A stretch of DNA of 40,586 bases from Symsagittifera roscoffensis. Taxonomy: Eukaryota > Xenacoelomorpha > Acoela > Convolutidae. Shown piece by piece: positions 20,446 to 31,280 of the stretch. The translations under genes were made by a program, and so were the position numbers. The DNA is taken from assembly GCF_963678635.1 (NCBI RefSeq), contig NW_026971254.1, positions 1 through 40,586 on the forward strand, given 5' to 3'. Position 1 is the first letter of the stretch, and the number at the start of each line of letters is the position of its first letter. The notes beneath the pieces are model-generated. The model was not told the origin of the DNA. It saw only the letters and a list, made by a program, of their open reading frames with translations, and made no database searches.

Positions 20446-20814
20446 AAATCGCATGTTCAAAATGTAGTCTCCCACAACACAAGAGGGTACAATGACTGCA
20501 CATAAAGATATCAAGGAATAGTAGATGATCTTGTTTTTTCTCGATAGAATTTGTTTCACTGAATGAGGTTTGCAAACAATCACCCATCGCTCAAAGCTCA
20601 TTCCGACCATGAGGAAGCATTGACAGTAAAAAGGAAACACTTCCATCGTCTCATTGAAATATTTGAAGTAGTTTTCCAGAAGTCGTTCTTCGTTGCTCCA
20701 ATCGGAAACAGGTAAAAGCTTCTGCACCAGTGCAGTGTCACAAAAAGTTGAGTATGGGTTGCTGAAGGGGTTTGCTTCCGCTGTTTTTATTTGATTCAAC
20801 AAGTATTGAACCAT
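20446..20814 (-). CDS. 7TM receptor gene, TM3-TM4 exon
   Basis: The frame contains an extracellular stretch with a Cys (NPYSTFCDTALVQ), an acidic segment, then TM3 (FPFYCQCFLMVGM) ending SFERWVIVCKP. That last motif is the DRY-equivalent (ERW) with the Cys-Lys-Pro common in class A receptors. Basic loop 2 (QILSRKNK) and TM4 (IIYYSLISLCAVIVPSCVVG) follow. The 3' border is a GTAAAA donor. The 5' border is not resolved: acceptors at CTTCAG (about 20,757) or AAACAG (about 20,778) are both possible. The ATG at 20814 is probably not a real start, since TM1-2 are missing from this piece. Confidence 0.78.
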
Positions 20815-21799
20815 TAGATCTTGTTAATTTTCCCCCGTCCCTTTTGCATGGGGGGATTCGCTACAAGGTTCAAAAATTCCGTAATGCGACAAAGCTCGCA
20901 ATAAATAAAGACAACTGGCATTAAACGACAACTCGCAATATACTCAACACCGCAGTCGCTTAGCGAAGTTATAATTTAATTTTGATTGTGAAATTTTGAA
21001 TATTTTTTTTGAAATGATTAGAAGGGCTGATCCCAGAGCTGTGTTGAAAACGTTGAAATTTGAAACTTGAATTTATTTAGGTGAAAACGCGTAAAACCAT
21101 ATCTAACTCCATTTTCATTTCAATAGCACCAACCACATAAAAAAAAGCTGTTAAGTTTGTCGAGGTATGCCCGGAAAAACTTTTACATAAGTTGCGAAAA
21201 GATATTGACTAAGAGTGATATAAAAAAGCCCAAAAGTAAACTATTGCCTTTGACAAAATTACAATAAAAATTGTAGAGCCAATCCAATTGATATTGTGAA
21301 AATTACTTTATTTTATCCGGTATAAGTTGATTCGATCTGATCAAAATTAAAACATTTTAATGAAATATTCCGCCAAGGTTGCTGCATAGTAAAACTACAA
21401 GACGGTAAGGAAGGCAGCGTTTTTAGAGAATTGGCACACGTTACCCTCCTGGTAACAAAAGATTCAAAATTAAAGGCGCTAATTGGGCTTTTCCCTATAA
21501 GATGCTAGAAAATTTCGCGAAAAGATTTTCTAAAATACAAATCGAACGCAGTGTCAATTTCACATATCTCCTTTCTCAGGAAAGTCGGATACATGATCAA
21601 GTTTTTGCCTTAAAAATTGTTTTGAAAACTTCGTTGCTGCATTGAATGATTTTGAGTGAGAGAAGCTTTCGATGTTGCACCATAGGATATGTCAACATGA
21701 AGTTAATGGTTCAGCATAGACGTTGTAATATTTGACTAAGGATGACTTCGAATACACTTTTCTTGCTCTAAATAACAGCCCGTTGATTTTCAACAAAAT
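20815..21799. other. Part of the large receptor intron without recognisable features
   Basis: AT-rich. A short perfect hairpin GTTACC-CTCCT-GGTAAC lies at about 21,441-21,457. No gene is seen. Confidence 0.45.
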
Positions 21800-23840
21800 T
21801 TATATCAATTTGTGAATCTGATAGTCAAGTTTCAGTTTATTTTCGATCTCATTTTCAAGAAATTAAAAGACAGTTACTTTTTCGAAAGTGGAATTGCCGA
21901 TCAGAAAACTATCGTTGCCACAAGCTCGATAAAACTTCATCATCTAATTTTTTTGACTCAATATTTAGCGATTTGTTGTCAGTGCACAAATTGGATATTT
22001 TGCTTACTTAAGCTTGAACGTCAAAGAGTTTGAAATTTTGTTGGCATCCACTAATGATGTATCATTGCTCCAAAATAATGTTTCCCTCATTGCATGAGAT
22101 AAGTCGTTGATGTAAATTAAAAAAAAAAGAGAAAAAGACCTGAAACCGATCCTTGAGCAACGCTTTTGTTAAACTCTTATATTTCTGAATTTGTCTCAGC
22201 TGAATACACATACTGTTGTCTATTTGATAGATAATTTTCCTTTAAGCCGGAAGTTGTACCCGGAGAACCATATTGTTTCATTTTTTCAATCAAAAGATGC
22301 GGTCAAGTGTATCAAACGCTTTCTTGAAATCAATGAAACAAGAAAAGTCCAATCGTTTTTGTGAGCCCACTTCCAAATGATTATGATACTAAGTTGGTTA
22401 TGGTTACAATTGCATGAATACAGATTCGATTATTTCTGAAACCGAAACCAATTTCATGTATAATTTTGTTTTTTGAGGCGAATCAAAGTATTTGTAAAAA
22501 CCTTTCCAATTGCAGTTATTAAACTTATTGGTCTATATTTACCTGGAGCGTTCTTCACGCAATCTTCAACCAGCTGGAAAATTTTTGAAAATTTTAATAA
22601 GTCGGGAAAAACTTCCTGCCTGTAGCACTAATAAGAAAATCCAATTTATCAGCTGAGACTGTTGCAGCTATTTTGAGCATTTGATTGGAGATCCCATCCT
22701 GACCACAGATTTTTTTGTTCAGATCTTCAATGGTTTGGATTACTTCATTTTTTATCAGCATGGGAGTGAAAAGAAAGAGTTGCTGTTCGCTCTGATTTTG
22801 GATTGAAAGTCTGATTCTCAATACTTTCAGTGAGTTTCTCGACTACAGTCGCGAAGTACTGATTGAAAGCGTTCACGTCGTAGGGAAATTTATGTAGTTT
22901 ATTTCAAAGGCAAAATGATTAATGTCCTTGAATATTGCCGTTGACTTAGACTTAATTTCAATGATCAAATCAAAAAGTATACTTTAACTGAGACGCGTTC
23001 TTTGATTACTGTCTTTCTAGCTGCCTTAATTGTTGTGTTTTTCAATGTTTGGATGCTCTACCTAGCTTTTATGCAATCTGTTTTGCTTTTTCTTTAGGTT
23101 TTTGTTTTTGGTGGGTATCCAAGATTTTTTCCTTAATTTGTTTTTCAGAGGTTTAATAGGACAAAAAATCAAACTGATTCAGATAATTTTACATAGAAAT
23201 TTTACATAGTTAAAAAAACCTTCAAGTTCAGATCGTTCGAGCAATTTATTCTGTTGTCCAAGCTAAAGAGAAATTTCAACATATCATCGTCATTGTTTAA
23301 ACGACTATAAGCTTTTCGCAAAAACTGATTAGATTATGATTTCGTACATAAGTCTAAATTATTTGTAGTATCCAAAGCAGAACGGTCTTTTTTACTACGG
23401 GTAATTATTTTTACAATTAGGTCCATACTCGACAACAAATAATCCATGCGAGAACTTGACGTTGAGCTAACCCTTATAGGTGAATAATTACTAATCAGTA
23501 AATCAAATGATTCCAAAACATTTTGTCTTCGACAATTTGTCTAACATGTTTTGAGACAATATCAAGATTGAAATCACTAAACAAAATCAGTGCACCTTCT
23601 AGTCTCTTTAATTCGAATAGGATAGTTCCTAACTCCAAAAAGTCAAAAAAGGCATCGAGGCCGATAAGTTTTACATTCATTTTGATTCTCTAAATTAGTT
23701 TTCTATATTTTCAAAACAAGATGTTCTATATTTCAATCAATTCCTAACATAAAAAACTACACTGCCTCCCCTTGACTTTTCCCTATTACAGCATAAAATA
23801 TTATCATAGACATCAGGGTGGTGAATATTTGTTTGATCAA
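21800..23840 (-). pseudogene. Non-LTR retrotransposon (LINE) relic: APE endonuclease plus reverse transcriptase
   Basis: Motifs appear in order on the - strand, in several frames. RGGSVVFYVRN-type endonuclease strand lies at about 23,770; FSDFNLDIV (the GDFN-D motif) at about 23,570; a SRMDYLLSS strand at about 23,440. RT follows with LIKNEVIQTIEDLNKK..GQDGIS (about 22,680-22,760), RPISL (about 22,530), FKKAFDT (about 22,320), QGSVSG..YINDL (about 22,110-22,180) and a degraded ADDT motif (SNDTSL, about 22,060). This order and the APE-type endonuclease indicate a Jockey/CR1-like LINE. Many stops and shifts show it is long dead. It lies inside the receptor's big intron on the same strand. Confidence 0.8.
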
Positions 23841-24100
23841 TAGAACTCAACGGTTTCACAAAGTCCTTCAACACCTGGTTTGCTAATAATTTAAAAGTTC
23901 ACTACTTTCGTTATGTTAATTGTCTGAGACAGAAGTAACACATATCAGGCTGTTTCCAATGCATTGTTAATGCGAGACGGCCAAACCGTTGGTTACTACA
24001 TTTGAGTAATCAAGGTTCATTTCATTTGTGTTCGGTTACGAACACAGCCAAATGTTATTGAGAAAATAAAATGTAAAAAATCAATATTTTTGGTTTATGG

Positions 24101-24243
24101 AAAAATGCTAGTTATACAATTTCCATATATGAAAAAAATAATAATCATAGACCTTTCATGCAATTTTCTGTACGTATGGAATTGCATGGAAAGTGTATGA
24201 CTAGCATTTTTCCATATATGGAAATTGTATGACTAGTATTTTT
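24101..24243. mobile_element. 143-bp palindromic MITE
   Basis: The outer arm AAAAATGCTAGTTATACAA at 24101 matches the complement of ...TTGTATGACTAGTATTTTT ending at 24243. Inside, TTTCCATATATG, the ACTTTCATGCAATT block and its complement also pair. The copy TGACTAGCATTTTTCCATAT near 24,198 repeats the end motif once more, so the element has a nested structure. No ORF. Confidence 0.8.
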
Positions 24244-24528
24244 GGTCATCCCGGGAATGTTATTTATTTAAATTGCCAGTTGATCGTGATGGGTTCGTAC
24301 GGATTGCACATTCAGAAATAAATTGGGTTCTTCTTGAAAACTGTCAAAAATGAGATTGCAAAAAGGCTCTCCGTGAGTATTTTAAACAAAACAAATTCTG
24401 ATTTTAACGCCAAGACTGGTGAGTTTGCGATGTATCAATTTTTCATTTGCAGATTTTTTCGATGAACTATTGTTTTCGGGGAACAGAATTACACATTTTT
24501 TTTTTGTTTTAAACCAAATTACTTTGAT

Positions 24529-24573
24529 TCATTTCATTATCAAAAACATTGCCTTCAGTTCCACTTTTAACAC
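24529..24573 (-). CDS. Candidate terminal exon of an unidentified gene
   Basis: After a 48-nt GTAAGT...CTACAG interval this 45-nt piece continues in phase 0 to a TGA (24529-24531). It is short, and the support is only the splice signals and phase. Confidence 0.4.
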   Translation of the reverse strand: MLKVELKAMFLIMK

Positions 24574-24621
24574 CTGTAGTTTTACTTCGCACCCTCAGGT
24601 TGTTTGAGAAATTGAACTTAC

Positions 24622-24810
24622 GATAGTTCGCATTGTGTACTGCCGTTTAGAAACGGGATATTCTGTACGTTCATATATTTTCCGAACAGCATCATCTTTT
24701 TTGTTAATAACATTCGTAACCGATTTTGCATTAACCGGTTTGAATACATCCAACTTATTCTTTGTGAACACTTTAATTTGACAGTTCCTGCTGGTGTTGG
24801 CGAGATAGAA
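24622..24810 (-). CDS. Candidate internal exon of an unidentified gene (63 codons)
   Basis: Acceptor GCTACTAG, donor ATC|GTAAGT (perfect consensus), phase 0 at both ends, open throughout. The peptide starts FYLANTSRNCQIKVF, is Lys/Arg/Val-rich with KKDDAVRKIYERTEYPVSK, and has no family I recognise. A longer shadow ORF in another frame crosses the same bases without splice sites. Confidence 0.5.
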
Positions 24811-25141
24811 CTAGTAGCATTTATTTGAATATCAATGTCCCATGATGTTAAACACTCTAAATGAAAGTTTTCCATTAAATTTTCTGCCCCAATTGATTTC
24901 TGCGATAATATATATCATGTTTTTGGCAAAATAATCAAATTCAGAACGATGGGAACGCTATTCCGAGTAGGTGGTTGCGGCTGATTCGCCTTGCGGTTAG
25001 CTGGTACAATTTTATTTTCAAAAAATTGAAAAATGAAGTTATATACTTCGATTGTCAGTTGCGACGAGTTGGGTTTGAGCAAAAAATGTGAAATACTAGG
25101 CAATCAGTGCTAGTGTAGCGCTCCTGTTGAACCACCCTTAC

Positions 25142-25261
25142 CTCTAGAGAGTCCACATGTTTCGTCAAATCCCAAAAACCTGAAGCATATTGATCCAAAC
25201 ATTTCTCAAATTCGGAGATTTTAACATCTTTTCCGTCCATCTGCTTAACCAAAACATCCAC
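25142..25261 (-). CDS. Candidate internal exon of an unidentified gene (40 codons)
   Basis: Acceptor TTTGTTTTAAG, donor CTAGAG|GTAAGG, 120 nt, phase 0 at both ends. The peptide starts VDVLVKQMDGKDVKISEFEK and continues amphipathic and helix-prone to DSLE. In-frame stops occur just upstream of the acceptor, so the splice site would be needed. It pairs with the phase-0 exon at 24622-24810 across a 331-bp interval. No function can be named. Confidence 0.5.
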
Positions 25262-25699
25262 CTTAAAACAAATTTACTAATAATGTCGCCCTGGTCCATT
25301 ACTTTGCCCTGATGTTGACTCTTTAGGGTGTACTTTGGGGCAAAAGTAATTGGTAGTGTTTTAAAACAGTAAATCAACTGCTTTTTAGTAGTTAGAAATA
25401 TAAATGTTAAATCCAACTGCTCTTTTTTGAGAATTGTTTGATGAAGGTTGAAGAAATGCGTTGAAAAAGAGATCGACTGATTTTTAGCTGCTCATCCTAA
25501 CTGCTCATAGTGCTGATAGAGTCAAGAAGGACACTCTTCTGATAGTCAAAAGAAGCTCTGAATTGTTGATCGAAGCCAACGTTGATAAGAATCTAACATG
25601 ACTTTATCTATTTAGTAAGTTTATCACAAGAATTAGGCTAATAAAACTGCACATAAAAGCACATTGGTAAATTTAATGCACTGATATCAGTTTTTCAAA

Positions 25700-25928
25700 A
25701 ACTATGGAGAAAAAGCCAAAAATTTTTTAAAAATATATTAGGCTTAATTAGATAAAGGGATTCATCATTTTTGGGGGTGAGGTAAAGCCGACAAAACCCG
25801 ATTTGGTTCCAATTTAAACGTGCGTTTTCTTTCAAAACATTTTGGATTGGCTCCAAGTGTGTCGCTAAGATATTAATGAAATCAATATATCGGTTGAATG
25901 AACACAAAAGCGACCGCATGTCGGCCAT
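25700..25928 (-). pseudogene. Relic of a second gypsy-type RT (connection region)
   Basis: The - strand frame reads LLCSFNRYIDFINILATHLEPIQ, then LKENARLNW. This matches the pattern of the segment after RT in gypsy elements (a 'nyy-kfi-nla..l-pl--ll-k---w-w' signature). It is only about 75 residues, has no catalytic motif and is not part of the element at 12,997-18,097. Confidence 0.55.
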
Positions 25929-25975
25929 TTTTGCGGTTGTTTCCTTACGAGGCCAAACTGTGGGTTTAAAGATTG

Positions 25976-26276
25976 AAGTTATGAGGGTTTAAAGATTGCC
26001 ATTTTGGCCATTTTGACCAATTTGGGACAATCAACGCGCGATATATTTCGCGCTATTAACGCGTAAGCGGAGATTTAATCCGTCTTATAAATCATTCCAA
26101 ATTGGTTGAACGAAGCTTATTTGCCATAATTGATTTGTTACTAGGAGCGAAATTTATCACTTTGTACTTAATATGGCGTGTGGTTGGGTGTCTTTCACAA
26201 AAAATCTCAAATTAAAAAAAAAAATTTCTTTTTAGTTTTATTTTTTTCATGTTATCACTGCTTCATAGACTGCTGT
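25976..26276 (+). repeat. Dispersed repeat family R, copy 1 (partial)
   Basis: Shares with the copies at 36.0, 38.0, 38.6 and 39.2 kb the blocks GGGTTTAAAGATTGCCATTTTGGCC, an ACGCG..ATATATTTCGCGC block, a CCAAATTGGTTGAA block, ATGGCGTGTGG and ATGTTATCACTGCTTCATAGAC. No coding potential; family not recognised. Confidence 0.75.
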
Positions 26277-27080
26277 ATAAATTGAGGCATGTTATTTGTG
26301 TTTCTTAAATCAAATTGACTGGTGCTGCTAATGCGTCATAGTTGGCGTGCGTCACTTAAGAATTTTCGTAGTTTTACCCATTCAGTTTTTCCCAGTAGTT
26401 TACAGTTAATATTGCCAAAAAAGAAGTCTGGCTTAAGCCATGCAACCTCTCCATCTCACGACGAAGTATGCATGAAAACAAGAATTCTGTTTTTTAATAG
26501 AACATCTGTTTTTTCTGGAAAAAAATATTGAGTGAAAAAACTTTTGGCTTATAATATTACCATCAATATTAATGCCAATGCATTCAAAAAGTCTCCTAAA
26601 TTTCTTTGAATTTTTCCTGTTTTTCTATTTCTTTTACAAGCAGAGCAGCCGTAGGAGGGTTTTGACCCGACATATAATTTATTTACTCTTGTTTTTATAG
26701 ACTAATCACTTTATTTCTTCCAAAATTTCAAATCTTCATTTAAATGTAATTGTTTTTTCCTTTTTTTTTGTAATTTGCAAATTATTAATCTAGATTTGAC
26801 TTTTCTCTTACTAAATGCACAGAAAACATCAGCTCTTTTTTTCTGTAACTCATTTAGAAAATCTTCCAAATAAAATGTTTTTTTTTCTGATTAGTGTACT
26901 TCCAACTTACTTAAATGGGCACTTAAAGATTCGAGAATGAAATGGCGTAGATTAAGTTTACACAATTTTCCTGAAGACCAAAAGTGGAAGCCAAACCTCA
27001 TGACCGAATATTCAGGTCCATAGTTGGTGAATGACTAAAAAGATGGATCGCGCTTGGTCATAATCGTTAGATCATTTTTC
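26277..27080. other. Receptor intron, no recognisable feature
   Basis: AT-rich with T runs. The + ORF at 26322-26531 has no features to support it. Confidence 0.45.
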
Positions 27081-27530
27081 AGACCACTGAAAGTGAGAGG
27101 GAACTTCGTTTTTGTGTTTTTTTTTGTTTCCCGCTCGATCAGCTAACAAAAAAATTAAAAAATGACCAGAATAGGCCAAGTGATATCTCATATTGAAACC
27201 CTTTCAGTCGTGAGTTTAACAGCCTCTTAACAATTCGGAAATGTTTTTTCAGTTTCCAAAAAAAACAGTTTGAAAATTTACTTTTTCAGTCTCATTTCCA
27301 GCGATTATAAGTTATAATCGCAGGAAATGGGACCAAAAAGAAATAATTTTCAAACTGGTTTTTTGACACTTAAAAAATGTTTCCGAAGTTTTGAAAAGTT
27401 GTTGAACTCACGACTAAAAGAGTTTCAATATGATATATTACTTGACCCATTCTGATATATTTTTTGTGTTACCTGATCGAGGGAAACAAAAAAACACGAA
27501 AACAAATTTCTCTCCCACTTTCAGTGGTCT
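27081..27530. mobile_element. 450-bp palindromic fold-back element
   Basis: AGACCACTGAAAGTGAGAG at 27081 is the complement of the block ending 27530. Arms continue to pair along their length (GGGAAACAAA..AACAC, CTTTCAGTCGTGAGTT / AACTCACGACTAAAAG, CAGTTTGAAAATT). They meet at GCGATTATA-AGT-TATAATCGC, about 27,311. No ORF; a MITE-like DNA element. Confidence 0.85.
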
Positions 27531-27771
27531 AAAAAAAGGTCGGCAAAATTTGAAGTTTGCGAAATGTTTTTAAAAATGCGTCACCTCCCTCGAAAAAATC
27601 CTATAGCCGCCGACGAGTATAAGTCTTTTATTCTGCCTTAACGCTATTTTACTTGTTTTTAAGTAGTTCTCGTTTTTGCAGTTTCCACCTAATTCAGTCA
27701 GACTTTAAAGAAAAATTTATAGTAAATTCAGCAAGAAATTCGAAAAACTTGTCTTTGTTTATCAAATAAAT

Positions 27772-27987
27772 ATGGTCGGTTCATTCAGTTGTACTTGCAC
27801 AGCAACCGGTCCTCCTTGTTATCTTTTGGAATCAAGTTTCTATGAAGAAGAGACTTGGGTTCTTTATGCACTAAAAGCCGAAAATTTAAAATGCTCCACA
27901 TCTATTCAATCAAATTTCAGCAATATAGTCAAGCATTTCAATTCCCCTATCCAACAAGTTTCTGATCTAGATAGAAGTTTTATATAG
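27772..27987 (+). CDS. Small hypothetical ORF (71 aa), weak support
   Basis: ATG to TAG, opening MVGSFSCTCTATGPPCYLLE with four Cys in the first 35 residues. Its composition is less A/T-driven than most spurious frames nearby. No family, no splice signals and no promoter are evident. It could be chance or an intron-nested small gene. Confidence 0.2.
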   Translation: MVGSFSCTCTATGPPCYLLESSFYEEETWVLYALKAENLKCSTSIQSNFSNIVKHFNSPIQQVSDLDRSFI

Positions 27988-28512
27988 ATAATCTACCTAA
28001 CTGTCTGGGTTTTCTGTACAGAAACTATCAATTTCTCATCTATTATTAGAAATATATAACTCCTGGAAAGAGTAATCGGAAATCCGTTCACTGCTCAACC
28101 GCAACTAGATAAATATGAGTGTATACACAAAAGCCTTGCCCTCACTGGAGTTTCTTGGATAAAAATCAACAATTTTTGTGTTTTTGTCAGTGTCTAATAA
28201 AATGAAAATCAATCGGTTCTAATCAAATAAAAAGGGATTATATTTGGTATTTGATGATAAGCAATAAAATTTTTTGCTAATCAATTATAAATGATTAGTT
28301 TTCACTTTTACAGATAAAGGTAATGAAACCTCAATTTAATTGATTTCTCCATTTTTTTGAGATACTTAATTTCAATGCGTATTAAGTCTTTTTCACGTTT
28401 TAAACTAAAATTGGTTACTTGTTCGTTTTCAACTTTTTTCTGCGCAACTTTGATTTTTGTTTCTATGTTTTTCACGTTCTTACTTTTGTTCTCTCAAGAA
28501 TTGGTTCAAACT

Positions 28513-28745
28513 ATTCACTTGGGGGCCTGTTTTTCGGGGGCCGCGTGCCGAGAAAATGCAATGTTTTCGGCCAAACTTTTTCCAAAAATGGTATTTCTGC
28601 TCGTCTTATCAAAAAATTACCCAAAACTTTGCCCACCTACTCTTTGACCAGAACCAAAGGTGGTTCAAGAGGTCAAGTGGGGTTGTTTCAGGTGTTGGGG
28701 GGGGGCAGAAAACTGGGTGGGGGTTTCAAGGGAGCAAAGAGGGGA
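28513..28745 (+). other. G-rich island with possible G-quadruplex
   Basis: A GC-rich stretch in AT-rich surroundings ending in G9, GGG, GGGGG and GGG runs at about 28,695-28,731. Phrases such as ACCAAAGGYGG and GTCAAG..CAGG loosely echo the hAT-like element at 12,590-12,640, so it may be a related terminal fragment. Confidence 0.4.
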
Positions 28746-29103
28746 AGTTAACGAAGTCATTTTGCAATTTGAGAAAACTTAGATTCAAAAATCGGATAAA
28801 CCTTACACTCGCTTGTCAAAATTTTCGTGTTACTCAATTAATGAACGCAGAAATTCTCGCAAATTTATGCACGAGGCAAAGAAAAAAATGATTTTGAATG
28901 GATTTTTGTTCGTTTTAAATTTGCTAAAAACAATGCATTATCAAATTTTTGTTCAATTTGGTTGCCTGAGTGCCTTGATTTCCTTTCACTCTTTTTGTCA
29001 CTATAATTGATTTCTTTTCACTTTTCTTAGATGCAGGTAGCAATACTGCAAATTAACACCCGTTATAAACAGTGTTACTTTGCATTAGATTGCTAAAATT
29101 TTC

Positions 29104-29165
29104 GGATCATGTGGCCTAGCGGTTAGCACAAGTGTCTAGCAAACTGTCTAGCCCCATCAGGAGAT
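29104..29165 (+). repeat. tRNA-like A-box fragment
   Basis: TGTGGCCTAGCGGTTAGCAC resembles the D-arm/A-box of a tRNA or tRNA-derived SINE head. No B box follows at the proper distance, so it is not a functional tRNA. Confidence 0.35.
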
Positions 29166-29194
29166 TTTTTTCTAGCGAGAAATAGCCTAGATTT

Positions 29195-29895
29195 AGCTTA
29201 TTTTTTATAAGAAATAAGATGAGAAATAAAGAACTTTCAGAAAAACACTGCTTTATTTAAATATTTCGAAAGGGTTTTCTGGCCAGATATTCTTTTAAGA
29301 AGTTAAGTCTTTCTCGTCAGATTTAAGGAATGTGATTGGTACGGGTTAACAGCATATAAAACGTGTGCTACCAGTAGTTAGACATGTAAGTAATCAGACA
29401 TTATTGATTTCTTTTTCAAATCTGATTGGCTGAAAAAGGATATATCACGTGTAACTTTGAAGTTTTCATTCATAAAATACTGATTGCAAAGTTACTTTTT
29501 CCGACCTGAAAATTTTCAAATTCAGTTGCAATTTGAAAAAAAATTGAACTTTGTTTCAAATTGCAACTGAATTTGAAAATTTTCAGGTCGGAAAAAGTAA
29601 CTTTGTAATCAGTATTTTTTGAAGGAAAACTTCAAAGTTACACGTGATCACCTGATATACCCTTCCTTTTTCAGCCAATCAGATTTGAAAAAAATCAAAA
29701 CTGTCTAATTACTCACATGTCTAGTTACTGGTAGCATGCTGTTTTTTTTTTGCTAAGATGTACCGATCAAATTCCTTAATTCTGACGAGAAACACTCAAT
29801 TTCTTAAAAGAATATCTGGCCAGAAATTCTTTTTGAAACTTTTAAACAAAGCAGGGATTTTCTTAAATTTCTTTATTTCTCACTTTATAAGTTAT
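29195..29895. mobile_element. 700-bp palindromic fold-back element
   Basis: Two arms of about 340 bp are inverted copies centred near 29,546. GAGAAATAAAG at 29221 pairs with CTTTATTTCTC ending 29881. TTCTGGCCAGATATTC near 29,277 pairs with GAATATCTGGCCAGAA near 29,810. TGTAACTTTGAAG pairs with CTTCAAAGTTACA, and GTTGCAATTTGAAA with TTTCAAATTGCAAC at the centre. The central 150 bp is almost perfect; the outer parts are diverged. No ORF. Confidence 0.88.
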
Positions 29896-30134
29896 GGAAA
29901 ATAAAATTGCTTGAAAACATTTAGCGTATAAGTATGGTGGTTTTGTTTGCAAAAATAGGTGGAGATATAGAAAATGCAATTTTTGTTTGCGTACTGACTG
30001 TTTTGCTCAGGCGGTTGTCTACTTACTGCTACGCAACCGTTGCTCACATTTTTTTTGATAAAATGTTGAAAATGTCAACAGGTTAATCAATGTTGAGTTT
30101 TACAAATTATAAAAGTTTTGAGATTTGCTTTTTG

Positions 30135-30235
30135 GGACCCGAGTTCTGATTTTTGGGACGTTTAGTGCACAAGACCCGAGATTTGAACTGAGAGCTATTG
30201 ATTTGTAAATCACAAGTTTATATAATTGCTCGCAG
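30135..30235 (-). repeat. tRNA-derived fragment with B-box-like sequence
   Basis: On the - strand AGTTCAAATCTCGGG resembles a T-arm/B box, and TGATTTACAAATCA ahead of it an anticodon-arm remnant. Arms do not pair well enough for a tRNA gene. A SINE relic is likeliest. Confidence 0.35.
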
Positions 30236-30609
30236 CCTTAAAATTAGTTTAAAGGAGATCTTCAGCCTTTAAAAAAAATTAAATAAAATTTCAGCCAAAA
30301 ATGAACATTTTGAAATATCTCTTATCTAATGAGCTTCTGGATGATGAATGGCTTCCATTGAAGCTGAGGATCTCTTCAACTATTCCCCCAGCCTTTTGCA
30401 AATCGCTTCTAGGTGCCAAAGAGGGGTTACTAGGCCCTCAAGTTTGGTAGAATTTTAAAATCGTATATCAGCATTTCATTAAAACTCGATCCAAAAAAAT
30501 TGCAATTAAAATGCCAAATTATGTTTTAAATATTTCATATCTGTAGTCGAATTCAAATGTCCATCTTCTAAGTTCTTGTCAATTTACTAGTAAGAACTAA
30601 GTTATTGTA

Positions 30610-30750
30610 AGATTTTACAAAATAAAGTTTTTTAGCCTCTTACAAGAGACGGTTTTTATAGTTTTGAAGATGCAAAATAAACTTTTAGAAAATAATTTTA
30701 CAAAATAATTTTTTACAGCTTCTTACAAGAGACGGTCTTTGTAGTCTTCT
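30610..30750. repeat. Two-copy tandem repeat, period 83 bp
   Basis: TCTTACAAGAGACGGT at 30638 (first base C in one copy) recurs at 30721. The preceding ATTTTACAAAATAA block recurs with it. Confidence 0.7.
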
Positions 30751-31073
30751 GGAAACGCTAAGAAAATATATTTGGTTGACCTATAAAAAAGATAGACAAA
30801 ATTTTCGAAAAATTTTTGAAATCCTTACGCCCCTGGTAAAAATCTGACAGGACCATTTTTTTTCCTGTCAGAACTCTTCAAGAAATCAAAAATTTTTAAA
30901 GGGTTTTTACAAGATAAGCGTTGGGGATCGACTAATGACATCGTGTAATTTCATCTCTAACTTATTTTTTCGAAGTCCATGAAATTCCATGCTGCCTAAT
31001 GTAATTCTGATTTTTAAGGCAAACCTACTCAATTCATGTCATTTAATCATGTATTTATAGCGATCCACTTTAC

Positions 31074-31280
31074 CACATATTCTTGAGCGAAACACATGTT
31101 AGCGAGGTCAGTTCTTGCTTGATAGAAATAGAAAAACAAGCCAGAGAGACCAGAGAAGAGAAAGTCATAGGCGCTCTGGAAACCAACCAGATAGAACTGC
31201 ATGGCCTGGAGCTCCCCAATCATGTATATGGATAGAAGGCAGTAAAGATTCAGCAGAATTGTCATGAATGCCACTAACAC
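31074..31280 (-). CDS. 7TM receptor gene, TM1-TM2 exon
   Basis: After a strong acceptor (GCAGTTTTCAG) the frame reads VLVAFMTILLNLYCLLSIYM (TM1, with the N typical of TM1), GELQAMQF, and LVGFQSAYDFLFSGLSGLFF (TM2, with a D at about the usual place), then an extracellular stretch. The likely donor is GAATATGTG|GTAAAG; exon length is 207 nt, phase 0 at both ends. It joins the N-terminal exon exactly in frame. The next receptor exon on this strand lies about 10 kb away. Confidence 0.75.

Noticed and set aside
28357-28891. Three overlapping + strand frames up to 144 codons
   Set aside because: Frames overlap in all three phases and are driven by T and G runs; no family pattern or splice support.
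29104-29165. Functional tRNA gene
   Set aside because: A-box-like sequence only; no matching B box, acceptor stem or anticodon arm.
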